From assembly GCA_033763355.1 (NCBI GenBank), contig JANRKT010000258.1, forward strand, positions 1 to 18,360: a stretch of 18,360 bases of DNA. The letters are read 5' to 3'. The stretch is from JANRKT01 sp033763355 (GTDB lineage: Bacteria > Bacteroidota > Bacteroidia > Chitinophagales > Chitinophagaceae). A program made the translations under genes and the position numbers. The notes under the pieces are model-generated. The model saw only the letters and a program-made list of their open reading frames with translations, had not been told where the DNA came from and did no database searches. Of the stretch, positions 1 through 7,177 are shown in pieces; position 1 is the stretch's first letter; the number at the start of each line of letters is the position of its first letter.

Positions 1-1
1 T

Positions 2-184
2 GGAAATAATCCAGTGAAAATCGAGAGAGCTTTAATTATGAAGGCCGCCAAAATAAATGCCCGGCAGACCTATAACAAATGTATAAATCAGCTACAGGAA
101 TATGGTTATATAATTTATGAACCTTGTTCCAATCAGTTTGAGGTAAGTGTAATTCACTTGAAAAATATAGAAATGAAAACATAA
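2..184 (+). CDS. C-terminal part of a mobile-element HTH-like protein (5' cut by window edge)
   Basis: An open frame enters from the left edge and stops at TAA 182-184, leaving 60 residues. The visible part has the pattern of a small winged-helix or HTH tail: a basic stretch (KAAKINARQTYNKCINQL), a glycine turn, then a strand-like end (YGYIIYEPCSNQFEVSVIHL). Small proteins with a 'TY.KCI..L...GYI.Y.PS' signature are common in Bacteroidota integrated elements just upstream of integrases, and this one lies 34 bp before the next small gene on the same strand. I infer a DNA-binding accessory or regulatory protein of the element. Its start and full length lie outside the window, and no enzymatic role can be seen. 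Confidence 0.6.
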   Translation, partial: GNNPVKIERALIMKAAKINARQTYNKCINQLQEYGYIIYEPCSNQFEVSVIHLKNIEMKT

Positions 185-218
185 TAATAAACCAAATTTC
201 AATAAGAGGAGGTGTGAT

Positions 219-359
219 ATGGCAAGTGTGAAACCGGAACAGGTAATTGAGATTTTAAAGAGGCATAATGTGCATATCTCATTGGAGCAGGCTGTCCTGA
301 TACTGGACTTTATGTTTAAATTTGCCAAGTTATCATTAACGCAAAATAGAGGCACATGA
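219..359 (+). CDS. 46-aa conserved small protein coupled to the serine recombinase
   Basis: ATG at 219 follows an AGAGGAGG purine block (positions 205-212), an unusually good ribosome binding site for this genome. The protein (MASVKPEQVIEILKRHNVHI...) is predicted largely helical, with alternating charged and hydrophobic residues and no cysteines or membrane segment. Its stop TGA (357-359) overlaps the recombinase start ATG (356-358) as ATGA, so the two are translationally coupled. Tiny proteins of the 'PEQVIEILKKH...SLEQA' kind regularly precede large serine recombinases in Bacteroidota elements. I recognise the arrangement but know of no function. A directionality or integrase-partner role is possible but only inferred from position. 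Confidence 0.7.
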   Translation: MASVKPEQVIEILKRHNVHISLEQAVLILDFMFKFAKLSLTQNRGT

Positions 360-1987
360 CAGCAGATTTATACATCCGGGTGAGTACAGATGAGCAGGCT
401 GACAAAGGCTACTCACAACGGGACCAGGAAGAACGACTAAGAAAGTATTGTGAAAACAATCAGATAAAGGTACGACAGGTAATTTTTGAAGACCATTCTG
501 CAAAGACGTTTAATCGTCCTAAGTGGAATGGTTTGTTGTTTGATTTAAAGAAGAAAAAAAATGCTGTTGATTTTGTTTTATTTTCTAAGTGGGATAGGTT
601 TAGCCGTAATGCAGGTGATGCTTACCAAATGATAAATATTCTTCGTAAGCTGGGAGTAGAACCTCAGGCAATTGAACAACCTTTAGATTTAGCAGTACCC
701 GAAAATAAATTGATGCTGGCATTTTATTTAGCAGCACCGGAAGTTGAGAATGACCGCAGGGCGTTGAATGTTTTACTTGGAATGAGAAAGGCAAAGAAAG
801 AAGGCAGATGGATGGGAGTTGCACCAGTGGGCTATGCAAATAAAATAACAGAGGATGGTAAAAAATATATTGCTCCTGTAGAACCAGAAGCGAGTATTAT
901 GAAATGGGTTTTTGAAACGTTGGCAGAAGGTCAGTTGAATGTTGAACAAATAATGAAACAGGCTTTTGCAAAAGGTGTTAAATGCTGTAAAGCTAACTTC
1001 TGGAATTTATTAAGAAATTCTGTTTATTGTGGCCGCATATATTTATCTGGTTACAAGGAAGAAGAATCAAGACATGTGCAAGGGTTGCATCAGCCCATTA
1101 TTTCAGAAGCACTTTTTTATGATGTGCAGGATTATTTGAATGGCAAGAAAAGAACCTACAGGGCAAAAGTAGGTAGCATGGATGAACTGCAGTTAAGGGG
1201 TTATTTGATTTGCCCTAAATGCGGGAAGTTGCTGACAGGAAGTGCATCAAAAGGAAGAAACGGTAAGTATTATTATTATCATTGTGTTTCTTCATGCGGT
1301 GCAAGATTCAAAGCAGAAAATGCAAATCAGTTGTTTTCAAGCGAACTTAAAAAATTGGTGCCAAAACCCGGGATGATTGAAGTTTATAAAGTTGTATTAC
1401 AAGAAGAATTTAAAGCTCAAACAAAGAGCCAACGGGAAGACCTAAGGCAAGTAAAAGATGCTTTGGAAAAAGCAAATACAGAGCTTGCAAATGCCCGTAA
1501 ACTGCTTTTAACGAACGAAATTGAACCTTCAGAGTATCGCACTATAAAAGCTGACTACGAAAAGAAAATCACAGGGCTGGAATCAAAATTGATAGAATTG
1601 TCCCAAGAAGGTAAAAGTATAGAACCCTTGCTGAATAAGGCTTTAACCACTTTAACATCATTGGATAAACTCTATGAAAAGGCTGATAATAAAGCTAAAA
1701 GGGAAATCATTGGTTCGATATTCCCCGAAAAACTCATTTTTGACGGATTTCAATATCGAACCGCCAGATTAAACGAAGCTGTTCGGCTGATATATAGTAT
1801 GGGCAAGGGTTTTAGCGAAAATGAAAATGGACAAACCGAGTCTATTTTCGATTTGTCCACTTTAGTGCCCAGAACTGGATTCGAACCAGCACATCCTTGC
1901 GGACGCTGCGACCTGAACACAGTGCGTCTACCAATTTCGCCATCTGGGCAGTCAAAATCTGGTTTCAAAATTTCAGACCAGAAATAA
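356..1987 (+). CDS. Large serine recombinase (integrase) with tRNA-antisense C-terminal tail
   Basis: This 543-aa site-specific recombinase should integrate and excise the element it sits on. The N-terminal resolvase domain (about 1-150) opens with YIRVST, giving nucleophile Ser10, and has the WDRFSRN arginine motif near 79-85. The 'recombinase' DNA-binding domain starts near GMRKAKKEGRWMGVAPVGY (142-160). A zinc ribbon follows with Cys286, Cys289, Cys310 and Cys314, then a coiled coil (about 350-420) typical of large serine integrases. The frame continues antisense through tRNA-Leu: residues 504-532 (PRTGFEPAHPCGRC...) are the tRNA complement and the last ~11 are tRNA upstream DNA. The native family sequence probably ends near residue 500, so the tail was acquired on integration. 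Its start overlaps the upstream small gene as ATGA. The other end of the element is outside the window. Family call is firm; tail interpretation is inference. Confidence 0.93.
   Translation: MTADLYIRVSTDEQADKGYSQRDQEERLRKYCENNQIKVRQVIFEDHSAKTFNRPKWNGLLFDLKKKKNAVDFVLFSKWDRFSRNAGDAYQMINILRKLGVEPQAIEQPLDLAVPENKLMLAFYLAAPEVENDRRALNVLLGMRKAKKEGRWMGVAPVGYANKITEDGKKYIAPVEPEASIMKWVFETLAEGQLNVEQIMKQAFAKGVKCCKANFWNLLRNSVYCGRIYLSGYKEEESRHVQGLHQPIISEALFYDVQDYLNGKKRTYRAKVGSMDELQLRGYLICPKCGKLLTGSASKGRNGKYYYYHCVSSCGARFKAENANQLFSSELKKLVPKPGMIEVYKVVLQEEFKAQTKSQREDLRQVKDALEKANTELANARKLLLTNEIEPSEYRTIKADYEKKITGLESKLIELSQEGKSIEPLLNKALTTLTSLDKLYEKADNKAKREIIGSIFPEKLIFDGFQYRTARLNEAVRLIYSMGKGFSENENGQTESIFDLSTLVPRTGFEPAHPCGRCDLNTVRLPISPSGQSKSGFKISDQK
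1863..1890. other. Probable attachment junction between mobile element and tRNA-Leu 3' end
   Basis: The recombinase gene reads directly into the 3' end of tRNA-Leu, and its family-like sequence stops a few codons before the tRNA acceptor stem. The element/chromosome junction therefore most likely lies in the tRNA acceptor/T-arm region. The exact crossover cannot be fixed, because the other junction is outside the window and serine integrases may leave only a very short common core. This is inference from layout. Confidence 0.4.
1866..1949 (-). tRNA. tRNA-Leu (anticodon CAG)
   Basis: The minus strand folds as an 84-nt leucine tRNA. The 7-bp acceptor stem pairs GCCCAGA with TCTGGGC and the discriminator base is A. 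The anticodon loop is TTCAGGT (plus-strand 1911-1917) with anticodon CAG at 1913-1915, decoding CUG. A long variable arm (GTCC-GCAA-GGAT) is as expected for Leu, and the T arm with TTCGAAT loop lies at 1874-1890. No CCA is encoded: the next three bases read CTA, so the 3' CCA must be added by the nucleotidyltransferase encoded at 5010-6428. The gene is intact although the serine recombinase frame runs antisense across it. Confidence 0.96.
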
Positions 1988-2004
1988 GAAATTTTTCAGG
2001 ACTG

Positions 2005-2034
2005 CAAATATAAATGAAAAAGCAACAAGTCAAA
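2005..2034 (-). promoter_or_regulatory. Bacteroidota-type promoter of tRNA-Leu
   Basis: On the minus strand TATATTTG (2012-2005) is an exact TAnnTTTG -7 box. A TTTG -33 element (2034-2031) lies 18 bp upstream. The start of transcription would fall about 45-50 nt before the mature tRNA 5' end at 1949. It lies between the DMT permease stop and the tRNA, as expected for an independent tRNA promoter. Confidence 0.7.
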
Positions 2035-2052
2035 CTGCTGCTGAAGTATATT

Positions 2053-2982
2053 TTATCCCTGTTCGCCCGGGCTTTTCCAGCCAATTAATAATACGCCTGC
2101 TATTACAAGTAAGGTTCCTGCAATTTGCGCTGCAAAAATTTTCTCTCCCAGGAAAAAATGAGCCTGTATAATGGTGGACACAGGCCCTATACTGGAAATG
2201 ATGGCCACATTGTTGCTGCCAATGCGTTTCATGCCGTTTGATAAAAGGAAAGTCGGGATAACTGTTGCTATTATGGCCAGTAACAAACCATATTGCCACC
2301 TGCCTGCCCCTGTTAAAAGCGAAAGTTCAATTTTATTTTTTAAAGCAAAATGTATAAAAATAAAAACAGTTGCAGAAAGCATGGCATAGGCTGTAAATTT
2401 TGCGGCGCCAATAACCGGTATCATCTTGCCGCTGCCAACAATATAAATAGCATAAGTGACAGCGCATAAAAAAATCAATAAACTGCCCCATAAAAAACCG
2501 GGACTTGAAATGCCCGCCTGCAGTTCACCGAAATAGGCAACGGCAATACCGGCATAAGTAAGCAGCAATGCTGTTTTTTGCACCCGGTTAATTTTTTGCC
2601 TGAAGAAAAAAGTATTGATCAGTACCACAAATGTGGGGTAAAGAAAAAGGATCAGCCTTTCAAGCCCTGCCGATACATATTGCAGCCCTTCAAAATCAAG
2701 ATAACTGCTGAGATAATACCCGAATAAACCCAGGCCCGCAAGCTGCAGCCATTGTTTACGGGTGAACCTGGTATTGCTTTTATCGCCGCTTATTACAAGC
2801 GCTGCAACTATATAAAAGGGCAATGAGAATGCCATCCTCAGTGTAAGCAGCGTCAGTGCATCAATCTTAATATCTGCAAATGCTTTTTTAACAATGATGG
2901 CCTTGGTAGAAAATAAAACCGCACCAATAAAAGTAATTACAAAACCCGCCAGGCTTATTTTATTTTTCCTGCTTTCAGTCAT
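2053..2982 (-). CDS. DMT superfamily permease (EamA family)
   Basis: A 309-aa inner-membrane protein with about ten hydrophobic segments arranged as two EamA repeats, roughly residues 11-140 and 155-300. The first segment (GFVITFIGAVLFSTKAIIVK) has the usual family opening, and the second half ends in a typical GTLLVIAGVLLIGW helix. The family exports or imports small metabolites such as amino acids or nucleotides; the substrate cannot be told from sequence. It lies 53 bp downstream of dapD on the same strand with no recognisable -7 box of its own, only a 7-bp tandem repeat in the gap. Co-transcription with dapD is plausible. Confidence 0.9.
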   Translation of the reverse strand: MTESRKNKISLAGFVITFIGAVLFSTKAIIVKKAFADIKIDALTLLTLRMAFSLPFYIVAALVISGDKSNTRFTRKQWLQLAGLGLFGYYLSSYLDFEGLQYVSAGLERLILFLYPTFVVLINTFFFRQKINRVQKTALLLTYAGIAVAYFGELQAGISSPGFLWGSLLIFLCAVTYAIYIVGSGKMIPVIGAAKFTAYAMLSATVFIFIHFALKNKIELSLLTGAGRWQYGLLLAIIATVIPTFLLSNGMKRIGSNNVAIISSIGPVSTIIQAHFFLGEKIFAAQIAGTLLVIAGVLLIGWKSPGEQG

Positions 2983-2994
2983 TTTTTATTGTAT

Positions 2995-3036
2995 CTCTGC
3001 AACCTGTAACCTGTAACTTGTAACCTGCAACTTGTT
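2995..3036. repeat. Degenerate 7-bp tandem repeat (ACCTGTA-like)
   Basis: Six consecutive 7-mers in register: CTCTGCA, ACCTGTA, ACCTGTA, ACTTGTA, ACCTGCA, ACTTGTT. The block fills almost the whole gap between dapD and the DMT permease and overlaps the first base of the dapD stop codon. The same period recurs in two other spacers of the window. Confidence 0.85.
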
Positions 3037-3842
3037 TACACACTCACATTAAAATCCCTCAGCGCATCATTCAGGCTTGTTTTTAAATCGGTGCTTGGTT
3101 TTCGCTGGCCTATGATTAATGCACAGCCCACCCCATATTCACCAGCAGGGAATTTTTTGGTATAGCTTCCGGGTATCACCACACTTCTTGCAGGAACCCT
3201 GCCTTTGTATTCTTTGGGTTCGCTGCCGCTTACATCAATAATTTTTGTGGATTGCGTCAGCACTACATTGGCGCCCAATACAGCTTCCTTTTCTACTATT
3301 ACCCCCTCTACAACAATGCACCTTGAACCAATAAAACACCCGTCTTCAATAATTACAGGGGATGCCTGTAAAGGTTCCAGTACGCCGCCAATACCAACTC
3401 CGCCGCTCAGGTGCACACCTTTACCAATCTGCGCACAACTCCCCACTGTTGCCCATGTGTCCACCATACTGTTTTCATCAACATAAGCGCCGATATTTAC
3501 ATAGCTGGGCATCAGCACCACATTCCTCGCAATGTAAGCGCCATATCTTGCCACCGCATGGGGCACAGCACGTACGCCTAAAGCTGCATAATTTTTTTTT
3601 AGCAGCATTTTATCATAAAACTCAAAAGGCTCGGCACTCCATGTTTGCATGGGTTGTATGCCGAAGTAAAGCAATATGGCCTGTTTTACCCATTCGTTTA
3701 CCTGCCATCCGGTTGCGGTTGGGGAAGCAGTCCTTAACCTGCCTTTATCCACTTCTTCAATTACTTCCCTTACAGCATCAGCATATTTTTTTTCTTTCAG
3801 CAACTCACGGTTGCCCCATGCTTCAAGTATCAGTTCTTTCAT
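3036..3842 (-). CDS. dapD: 2,3,4,5-tetrahydropyridine-2,6-dicarboxylate N-succinyltransferase
   Basis: DapD transfers a succinyl group from succinyl-CoA to tetrahydrodipicolinate in the cytoplasmic diaminopimelate/lysine pathway, which feeds peptidoglycan synthesis. The 268-aa protein has full family length. The N-terminal helical domain (about 1-100) is followed by a left-handed beta-helix of hexapeptide repeats (about 105-225), including NIGAYVDENSMVDTWATVGS (116-135), CAQIGKGVHLSGGVGIGG (136-153) and IIEDGCFIGSRC (164-175). The C-terminal strand segment is ordinary. Start ATG at 3842 is supported by an exact -7 box 18 nt upstream. The gene diverges from the GT9 gene and may be co-transcribed with the DMT permease. 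No missing residues were noticed. Confidence 0.96.
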   Translation of the reverse strand: MKELILEAWGNRELLKEKKYADAVREVIEEVDKGRLRTASPTATGWQVNEWVKQAILLYFGIQPMQTWSAEPFEFYDKMLLKKNYAALGVRAVPHAVARYGAYIARNVVLMPSYVNIGAYVDENSMVDTWATVGSCAQIGKGVHLSGGVGIGGVLEPLQASPVIIEDGCFIGSRCIVVEGVIVEKEAVLGANVVLTQSTKIIDVSGSEPKEYKGRVPARSVVIPGSYTKKFPAGEYGVGCALIIGQRKPSTDLKTSLNDALRDFNVSV

Positions 3843-3859
3843 GCTTTAAAAATTTTGTG

Positions 3860-3867
3860 CAAACATA
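3860..3867 (-). promoter_or_regulatory. -7 box of dapD promoter
   Basis: Minus strand reads TATGTTTG (3867-3860), an exact TAnnTTTG, 17 nt before the dapD start codon. No clear TTTG -33 element is seen at the usual 18-bp spacing, so strength is uncertain. Confidence 0.5.
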
Positions 3868-3912
3868 CAGCGTGAAAAGCAAATTGACAGGCTTTATGCA
3901 TCTTTGCAAACT

Positions 3913-4914
3913 ATGCGGCAGAAATTCCTTGTTATACAAACTGCTTTTATCGGGGATGTGGTGCTTGCTACGGGCATTATTGAAAAACTTCATGATCATT
4001 TTCCCGGCGCTGAAATTGATTTGCTGGTCAGACAGGGCAATGAAGGATTGCTGAAAGATCATCCTTTTCTTCATGAGGTGTTGGTATGGAACAAAAGAGA
4101 AAATAAACTGCTTAATCTCTGGAAACTGCTGTTTGCAATAAGAAGAAGAAAATATGATAAAGTAATCAACATTCAGCGTTTTGCTTCCACAGGGTTTCTT
4201 ACTGTTTTTTCATCGGCAAAAGAAAAGACCGGGTTTGATAAAAACCCGTTTAGCCGGTTGTTTACAACTGCAATCAAACATACAATTGGCGATAACGTTG
4301 TTGCAAAACACGAAATTGAACGTAACCATGAACTCATCAAAAGTTTTACTGATACAACACCGGCCAAACCGAAACTGTATCCATCCGTTGCTGACTATAC
4401 TGCGGTTCAGCAGTACAAGCAACAGCCTTATATCAGCATTTCACCGGCATCAGTATGGTTTACCAAGCAATATCCAAAAGAAAAATGGGTCAGTTTAATC
4501 AATAAAATTCCGCAGAGCTATAATATTTATTTACTGGGCGCTCCCGGCGACAACGGACTTGCTGGTGAAATAATAGAAAGTGTTACCCATCACCGGGTAA
4601 TCAGTCTTTGCGGCAAATTGAATTTTCTGCAATCGGCAGCATTGATGAAAGATGCGGTGATGAATTATGTAAACGATTCAGCCCCGATGCATTTTGCTTC
4701 TGCTATTAACGCCCCTGTAACTGCTGTGTATTGTTCCACCATTCCTGCATTTGGTTACGGGCCTTTGTCTGATAAAAGTTATATTATAGAAGCAACTGAA
4801 AAATTATCCTGCCGGCCATGTGGCCTTCACGGTAAAAAGGCATGCCCGCTGGGCCATTTCAATTGCGCCCATAAAATTACTGATGAGCAGTTGCTGCAGT
4901 GCCTGACCATGTGA
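3913..4914 (+). CDS. Glycosyltransferase family 9 (heptosyltransferase-like)
   Basis: A 333-aa GT-B fold enzyme of the WaaF/WaaC (GT9) type, probably adding a heptose or related sugar to lipopolysaccharide core at the cytoplasmic face of the inner membrane. The N-terminal half begins with the family motif FLVIQTAFIGDVVLATGII. The donor-binding half has ISPASVWFTKQYPKEKW and NYVNDSAPMHFASA, with the Asp and His expected near the ADP-sugar. The C-terminal cysteine cluster (CRPC...ACPLGHFNC) is usual for this family. I chose ATG at 3913 rather than the in-frame TTG at 3904 because the family begins with the RQKFLVIQ strand. A one-mismatch -7 box (CATCTTTG, 3899-3906) lies just upstream. It diverges from dapD. 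The acceptor is unknown. Confidence 0.9.
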   Translation: MRQKFLVIQTAFIGDVVLATGIIEKLHDHFPGAEIDLLVRQGNEGLLKDHPFLHEVLVWNKRENKLLNLWKLLFAIRRRKYDKVINIQRFASTGFLTVFSSAKEKTGFDKNPFSRLFTTAIKHTIGDNVVAKHEIERNHELIKSFTDTTPAKPKLYPSVADYTAVQQYKQQPYISISPASVWFTKQYPKEKWVSLINKIPQSYNIYLLGAPGDNGLAGEIIESVTHHRVISLCGKLNFLQSAALMKDAVMNYVNDSAPMHFASAINAPVTAVYCSTIPAFGYGPLSDKSYIIEATEKLSCRPCGLHGKKACPLGHFNCAHKITDEQLLQCLTM

Positions 4915-4940
4915 CCTGTGTCTGTTTTTGCTTTTTTTGG

Positions 4941-4982
4941 TTCTTGTGTCTTGTAATTTGGTTCTTGTTCCTTATTTGCTTC
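4941..4982. repeat. Degenerate 7-bp tandem repeat (TTCTTGT-like)
   Basis: Six 7-mers in register: TTCTTGT, GTCTTGT, AATTTGG, TTCTTGT, TCCTTAT, TTGCTTC, in the 95-bp gap between the GT9 gene and cca. The repeat overlaps the -33 region of the cca promoter. It is a second instance of the 7-bp periodicity seen at 2995-3036. Confidence 0.7.
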
Positions 4983-5004
4983 AGCACTAACCTTCTTATT
5001 TTTG
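4975..5004 (+). promoter_or_regulatory. Bacteroidota-type promoter of the CCA-adding enzyme
   Basis: TTTG at 4975-4978, an 18-bp spacer, then TATTTTTG at 4997-5004 (exact TAnnTTTG). The ATG follows five bases later at 5010, giving a very short or absent leader. The spacing equals that of the tRNA-Leu promoter. The box also argues against any translation start upstream of 5010. Confidence 0.75.
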
Positions 5005-5009
5005 CAGCT

Positions 5010-6428
5010 ATGGATATTCAATGCACGGAAAAGGAGTTGTTTGTTTTTAAGAAGATTGCACATGCTGCAGCGGAGATGAATGTTCCCTGTTATCTTGTTG
5101 GCGGGTTTGTGAGGGATAAGATTTTGGGCAGGCCCACCAAAGATGCTGATATTGTTTGTGTGGGAGATGGCATTGTACTGGCGCATAAAACAGCGGAAAG
5201 GGTTAGTCCTATACCGCCGGTTAATTTTTTTAAAAATTTTGGTACAGCGCAGATTAAACTGGATGAGTTTGATGTGGAGTTTGTAGGGGCAAGAAAGGAA
5301 AGTTACCGTTATCATTCACGTAAGCCTGAAGTGGAACCCGGCACACTTGAGGATGACCAATGGCGGCGTGATTTTACCATTAATGCGCTTGCCATCAGTT
5401 TGAACAATACAGATTACGGAAAGCTCATTGATCCTTTTAACGGATTAAAGGACCTTGAAGAAAAAATCATACGTACGCCTGTTGATCCCGGCCAGACTTT
5501 CAGTGATGATCCTTTGCGTATGCTGAGGGCGGCAAGGTTTGCATCGCAATTAAAATTTTCAATTGAAGAAAAAACCTGGCAGGGCATAAAAAATAATGTT
5601 GAGCGTATCCGTATTATTTCCCAGGAAAGAATAACAGAGGAACTGAATAAAATTTTATTGAGCGAAAAACCATCAGTTGGGTTTAACCTTTTATTTGAAA
5701 GCGGGCTGCTTCACGTCATTTTCCCCCAATTGGTTGACCTTGCTGGCGCCGAATACATTGATGGTAAGGGCCACAAAGATAATTTTCATCACACTTTACA
5801 GGTGCTGGATAATATTTCCGCCGTAGCAAATGACTTATGGCTGAGATGGGCTGCATTGTTGCATGATATTGCCAAACCCGCTACAAAAAGATTTGAACAG
5901 GGGCATGGCTGGACATTTCATGGCCATGAAGTGGTGGGTGGTAAGATGGTGCCCGGGTTATTTGCAAAACTCAAGCTGCCCTTAAACGAAAAAATGCGTT
6001 TTGTACGTAAGCTGGTGGAATTGCACCTGCGGCCCATCAGTTTAACCAAAGAAAATATTACTGACTCTGCCATAAGAAGGTTATTGTTTGATGCAGGGGA
6101 CGACCTTGAAGCGCTGATGACTTTGTGTGAAGCGGATATTACCTCAAAGAATAAATTAAAAGTAAAGCGTTACCTTGAAAATTTTAATCTTGTGCGGGAA
6201 AGGTTAAAGGAAGTAGAGGAGAAAGACCGTATCCGCAACTGGCAGCCGCCTATAACCGGTGAAATGATCATGGAGATATTTGCACTGCAGCCCTGCAAAG
6301 CGGTAGGCGACATCAAGAATGCCATTAAAGATGCCATTCTTGACGGTGATATTGAAAACAGTTATGAAGCCGCTTATGAACTGATGCTGAAAAAAGCAAA
6401 AGACCTGAAGCTGGAACCGGTTAAGTAA
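5010..6428 (+). CDS. cca: CCA tRNA nucleotidyltransferase (HD-domain, class II)
   Basis: This cytoplasmic enzyme adds or repairs the 3'-CCA of tRNAs from CTP and ATP. The 472-aa protein carries the class II polymerase-beta head: GG at 31-32, then DAD with metal-binding Asp45 and Asp47, RRDFTINALA (119-128) and the nucleotide-recognition segment DPLRMLRAARFAS (167-179). A C-terminal HD domain has His285-Asp286 (LLHDIAKP), as in bacterial CCA enzymes with phosphohydrolase activity. Start ATG at 5010 matches the usual family N-terminus. The longer frame from 4899 would add 37 hydrophobic residues encoded by spacer repeats and contains the promoter, so I reject it. The role fits the local tRNA-Leu, which lacks encoded CCA. 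A poly(A) polymerase alternative is unlikely. Confidence 0.93.
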   Translation: MDIQCTEKELFVFKKIAHAAAEMNVPCYLVGGFVRDKILGRPTKDADIVCVGDGIVLAHKTAERVSPIPPVNFFKNFGTAQIKLDEFDVEFVGARKESYRYHSRKPEVEPGTLEDDQWRRDFTINALAISLNNTDYGKLIDPFNGLKDLEEKIIRTPVDPGQTFSDDPLRMLRAARFASQLKFSIEEKTWQGIKNNVERIRIISQERITEELNKILLSEKPSVGFNLLFESGLLHVIFPQLVDLAGAEYIDGKGHKDNFHHTLQVLDNISAVANDLWLRWAALLHDIAKPATKRFEQGHGWTFHGHEVVGGKMVPGLFAKLKLPLNEKMRFVRKLVELHLRPISLTKENITDSAIRRLLFDAGDDLEALMTLCEADITSKNKLKVKRYLENFNLVRERLKEVEEKDRIRNWQPPITGEMIMEIFALQPCKAVGDIKNAIKDAILDGDIENSYEAAYELMLKKAKDLKLEPVK

Positions 6429-6429
6429 G

Positions 6430-6441
6430 GGGTTATAACCC
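6430..6441. other. Perfect 12-bp palindrome after cca
   Basis: GGGTTATAACCC is fully self-complementary and begins two bases after the cca stop codon (6426-6428). As RNA it would form only a four-pair stem with a TATA loop and has no T-run behind it, so it is a poor terminator. It may be a protein site or chance. Confidence 0.5.
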
Positions 6442-6478
6442 GGGGGCTCAGTATAATAACCTTCTGCTGAATTTATAT

Positions 6479-6486
6479 TATTTTTG
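6479..6486 (+). promoter_or_regulatory. -7 box upstream of pRiA4b ORF-3-like gene
   Basis: TATTTTTG is an exact TAnnTTTG, 60 bp before the ATG at 6547. No TTTG is seen 18 bp upstream, so the -33 element is weak or absent. Confidence 0.5.
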
Positions 6487-6546
6487 AAATATATTGTGGA
6501 GATTGTATCAGGAATAAACTTAAAAACGTAAATCCTAAATTGAAAT

Positions 6547-7119
6547 ATGGCGGTATTAAAATTCAGGGTATATTTTGAAGAAGACGACAGTATTTACAGG
6601 GATATTGCCATAAGGCATACGCAGAATTTCCAAGATCTCCATTACTGCATCCTGAAGAGCTATGAATTTGACAATAAGCACCAGGCTACTTTTTTCCGCA
6701 GTAATGACAACTGGCAGAGGGGCCGGGAAATTACATTTGAAAAATACGATAAGGTTTACAAGGCTGAACCTTTACTGATGGCTGATACCACAATAGGTTC
6801 TGAAATACGTGAACCCAACCAGAGATTTATTTATGTATATGATTTCAGCAGGAACTGGGGCTTCCTTGTTGAACTCATCAATGTATCCAAAGAGGAAAAC
6901 CCGAAATTGTCTTACCCCACTATGATAAGGTCAGAAGGCATAGCACCCAGCCAGTACGGCACCAAAAGCCTGCTGGGCGAACGGTTTGTGGATGTGGAAG
7001 AAAAATACGACCTCAGTAATGCGGGAGATGGCTTTGGCGAAGAAGGCGGGGAGGAAGAACAAGGTTTGAGTGAGGAGGGCGGCGAAGGCGATACCGAAGA
7101 ATCTGCAGAACAATTTTAA
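6547..7119 (+). CDS. pRiA4b ORF-3-like (IS1096 passenger TnpR-like) protein
   Basis: A 190-aa soluble protein with the plasmid pRiA4b ORF-3-like fold across residues 1-125: KFRVYFEEDDSIYRDIAI, FQDLHYCILKSYEFDNKHQATFF and the FIYVYDFSRNWGFLVELI strand region. These are family signatures. The last 40 residues are strongly acidic (GEEGGEEEQGLSEEGGEGD...), probably disordered. Members are often labelled 'IS1096 element passenger TnpR', but no transposase or inverted repeat is present here, so this is a chromosomal housekeeping-type copy rather than a mobile element. It sits between cca and miaA on the same strand, which might hint at an RNA-related role, but its biochemical function is unknown. 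Confidence 0.85.
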   Translation: MAVLKFRVYFEEDDSIYRDIAIRHTQNFQDLHYCILKSYEFDNKHQATFFRSNDNWQRGREITFEKYDKVYKAEPLLMADTTIGSEIREPNQRFIYVYDFSRNWGFLVELINVSKEENPKLSYPTMIRSEGIAPSQYGTKSLLGERFVDVEEKYDLSNAGDGFGEEGGEEEQGLSEEGGEGDTEESAEQF

Positions 7120-7143
7120 TTCAGTTTTTTTAAGAAGGCATAA

Positions 7144-7176
7144 ATGTTTGGGCTCTTTACAAGCCCATCAGGATAA
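7144..7176 (+). other. Possible 10-codon upstream reading frame in the miaA leader
   Basis: ATG at 7144 opens a frame reading MFGLFTSPSG and stopping at TAA 7174-7176, one base before the miaA ATG at 7178. Its middle forms a six-pair hairpin (TGGGCT with AGCCCA). Such an arrangement could couple translation to miaA, but so short a frame is easily a coincidence. Confidence 0.2.
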
Positions 7177-7177
7177 C

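Noticed and set aside
3362..4054. A 230-codon plus-strand frame antisense to dapD
   Set aside because: Composition is unlike a protein family, it runs across the divergent dapD/GT9 promoters, and both real genes are well supported.
4899..5009. A 37-residue hydrophobic N-terminal extension of the CCA-adding enzyme, resembling a membrane anchor
   Set aside because: It is encoded by the pyrimidine-rich 7-mer spacer, overlaps the end of the GT9 gene and contains the promoter; the family begins at the residue encoded at 5010.
6547..7119. Insertion sequence, suggested by the 'IS1096 passenger' family name
   Set aside because: No transposase, terminal inverted repeats or target duplication; the family is common in Bacteroidota chromosomes.
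7070..7177. Earlier in-frame start for miaA
   Set aside because: It lies inside the preceding gene and would push the P-loop 36 residues downstream of its normal place.
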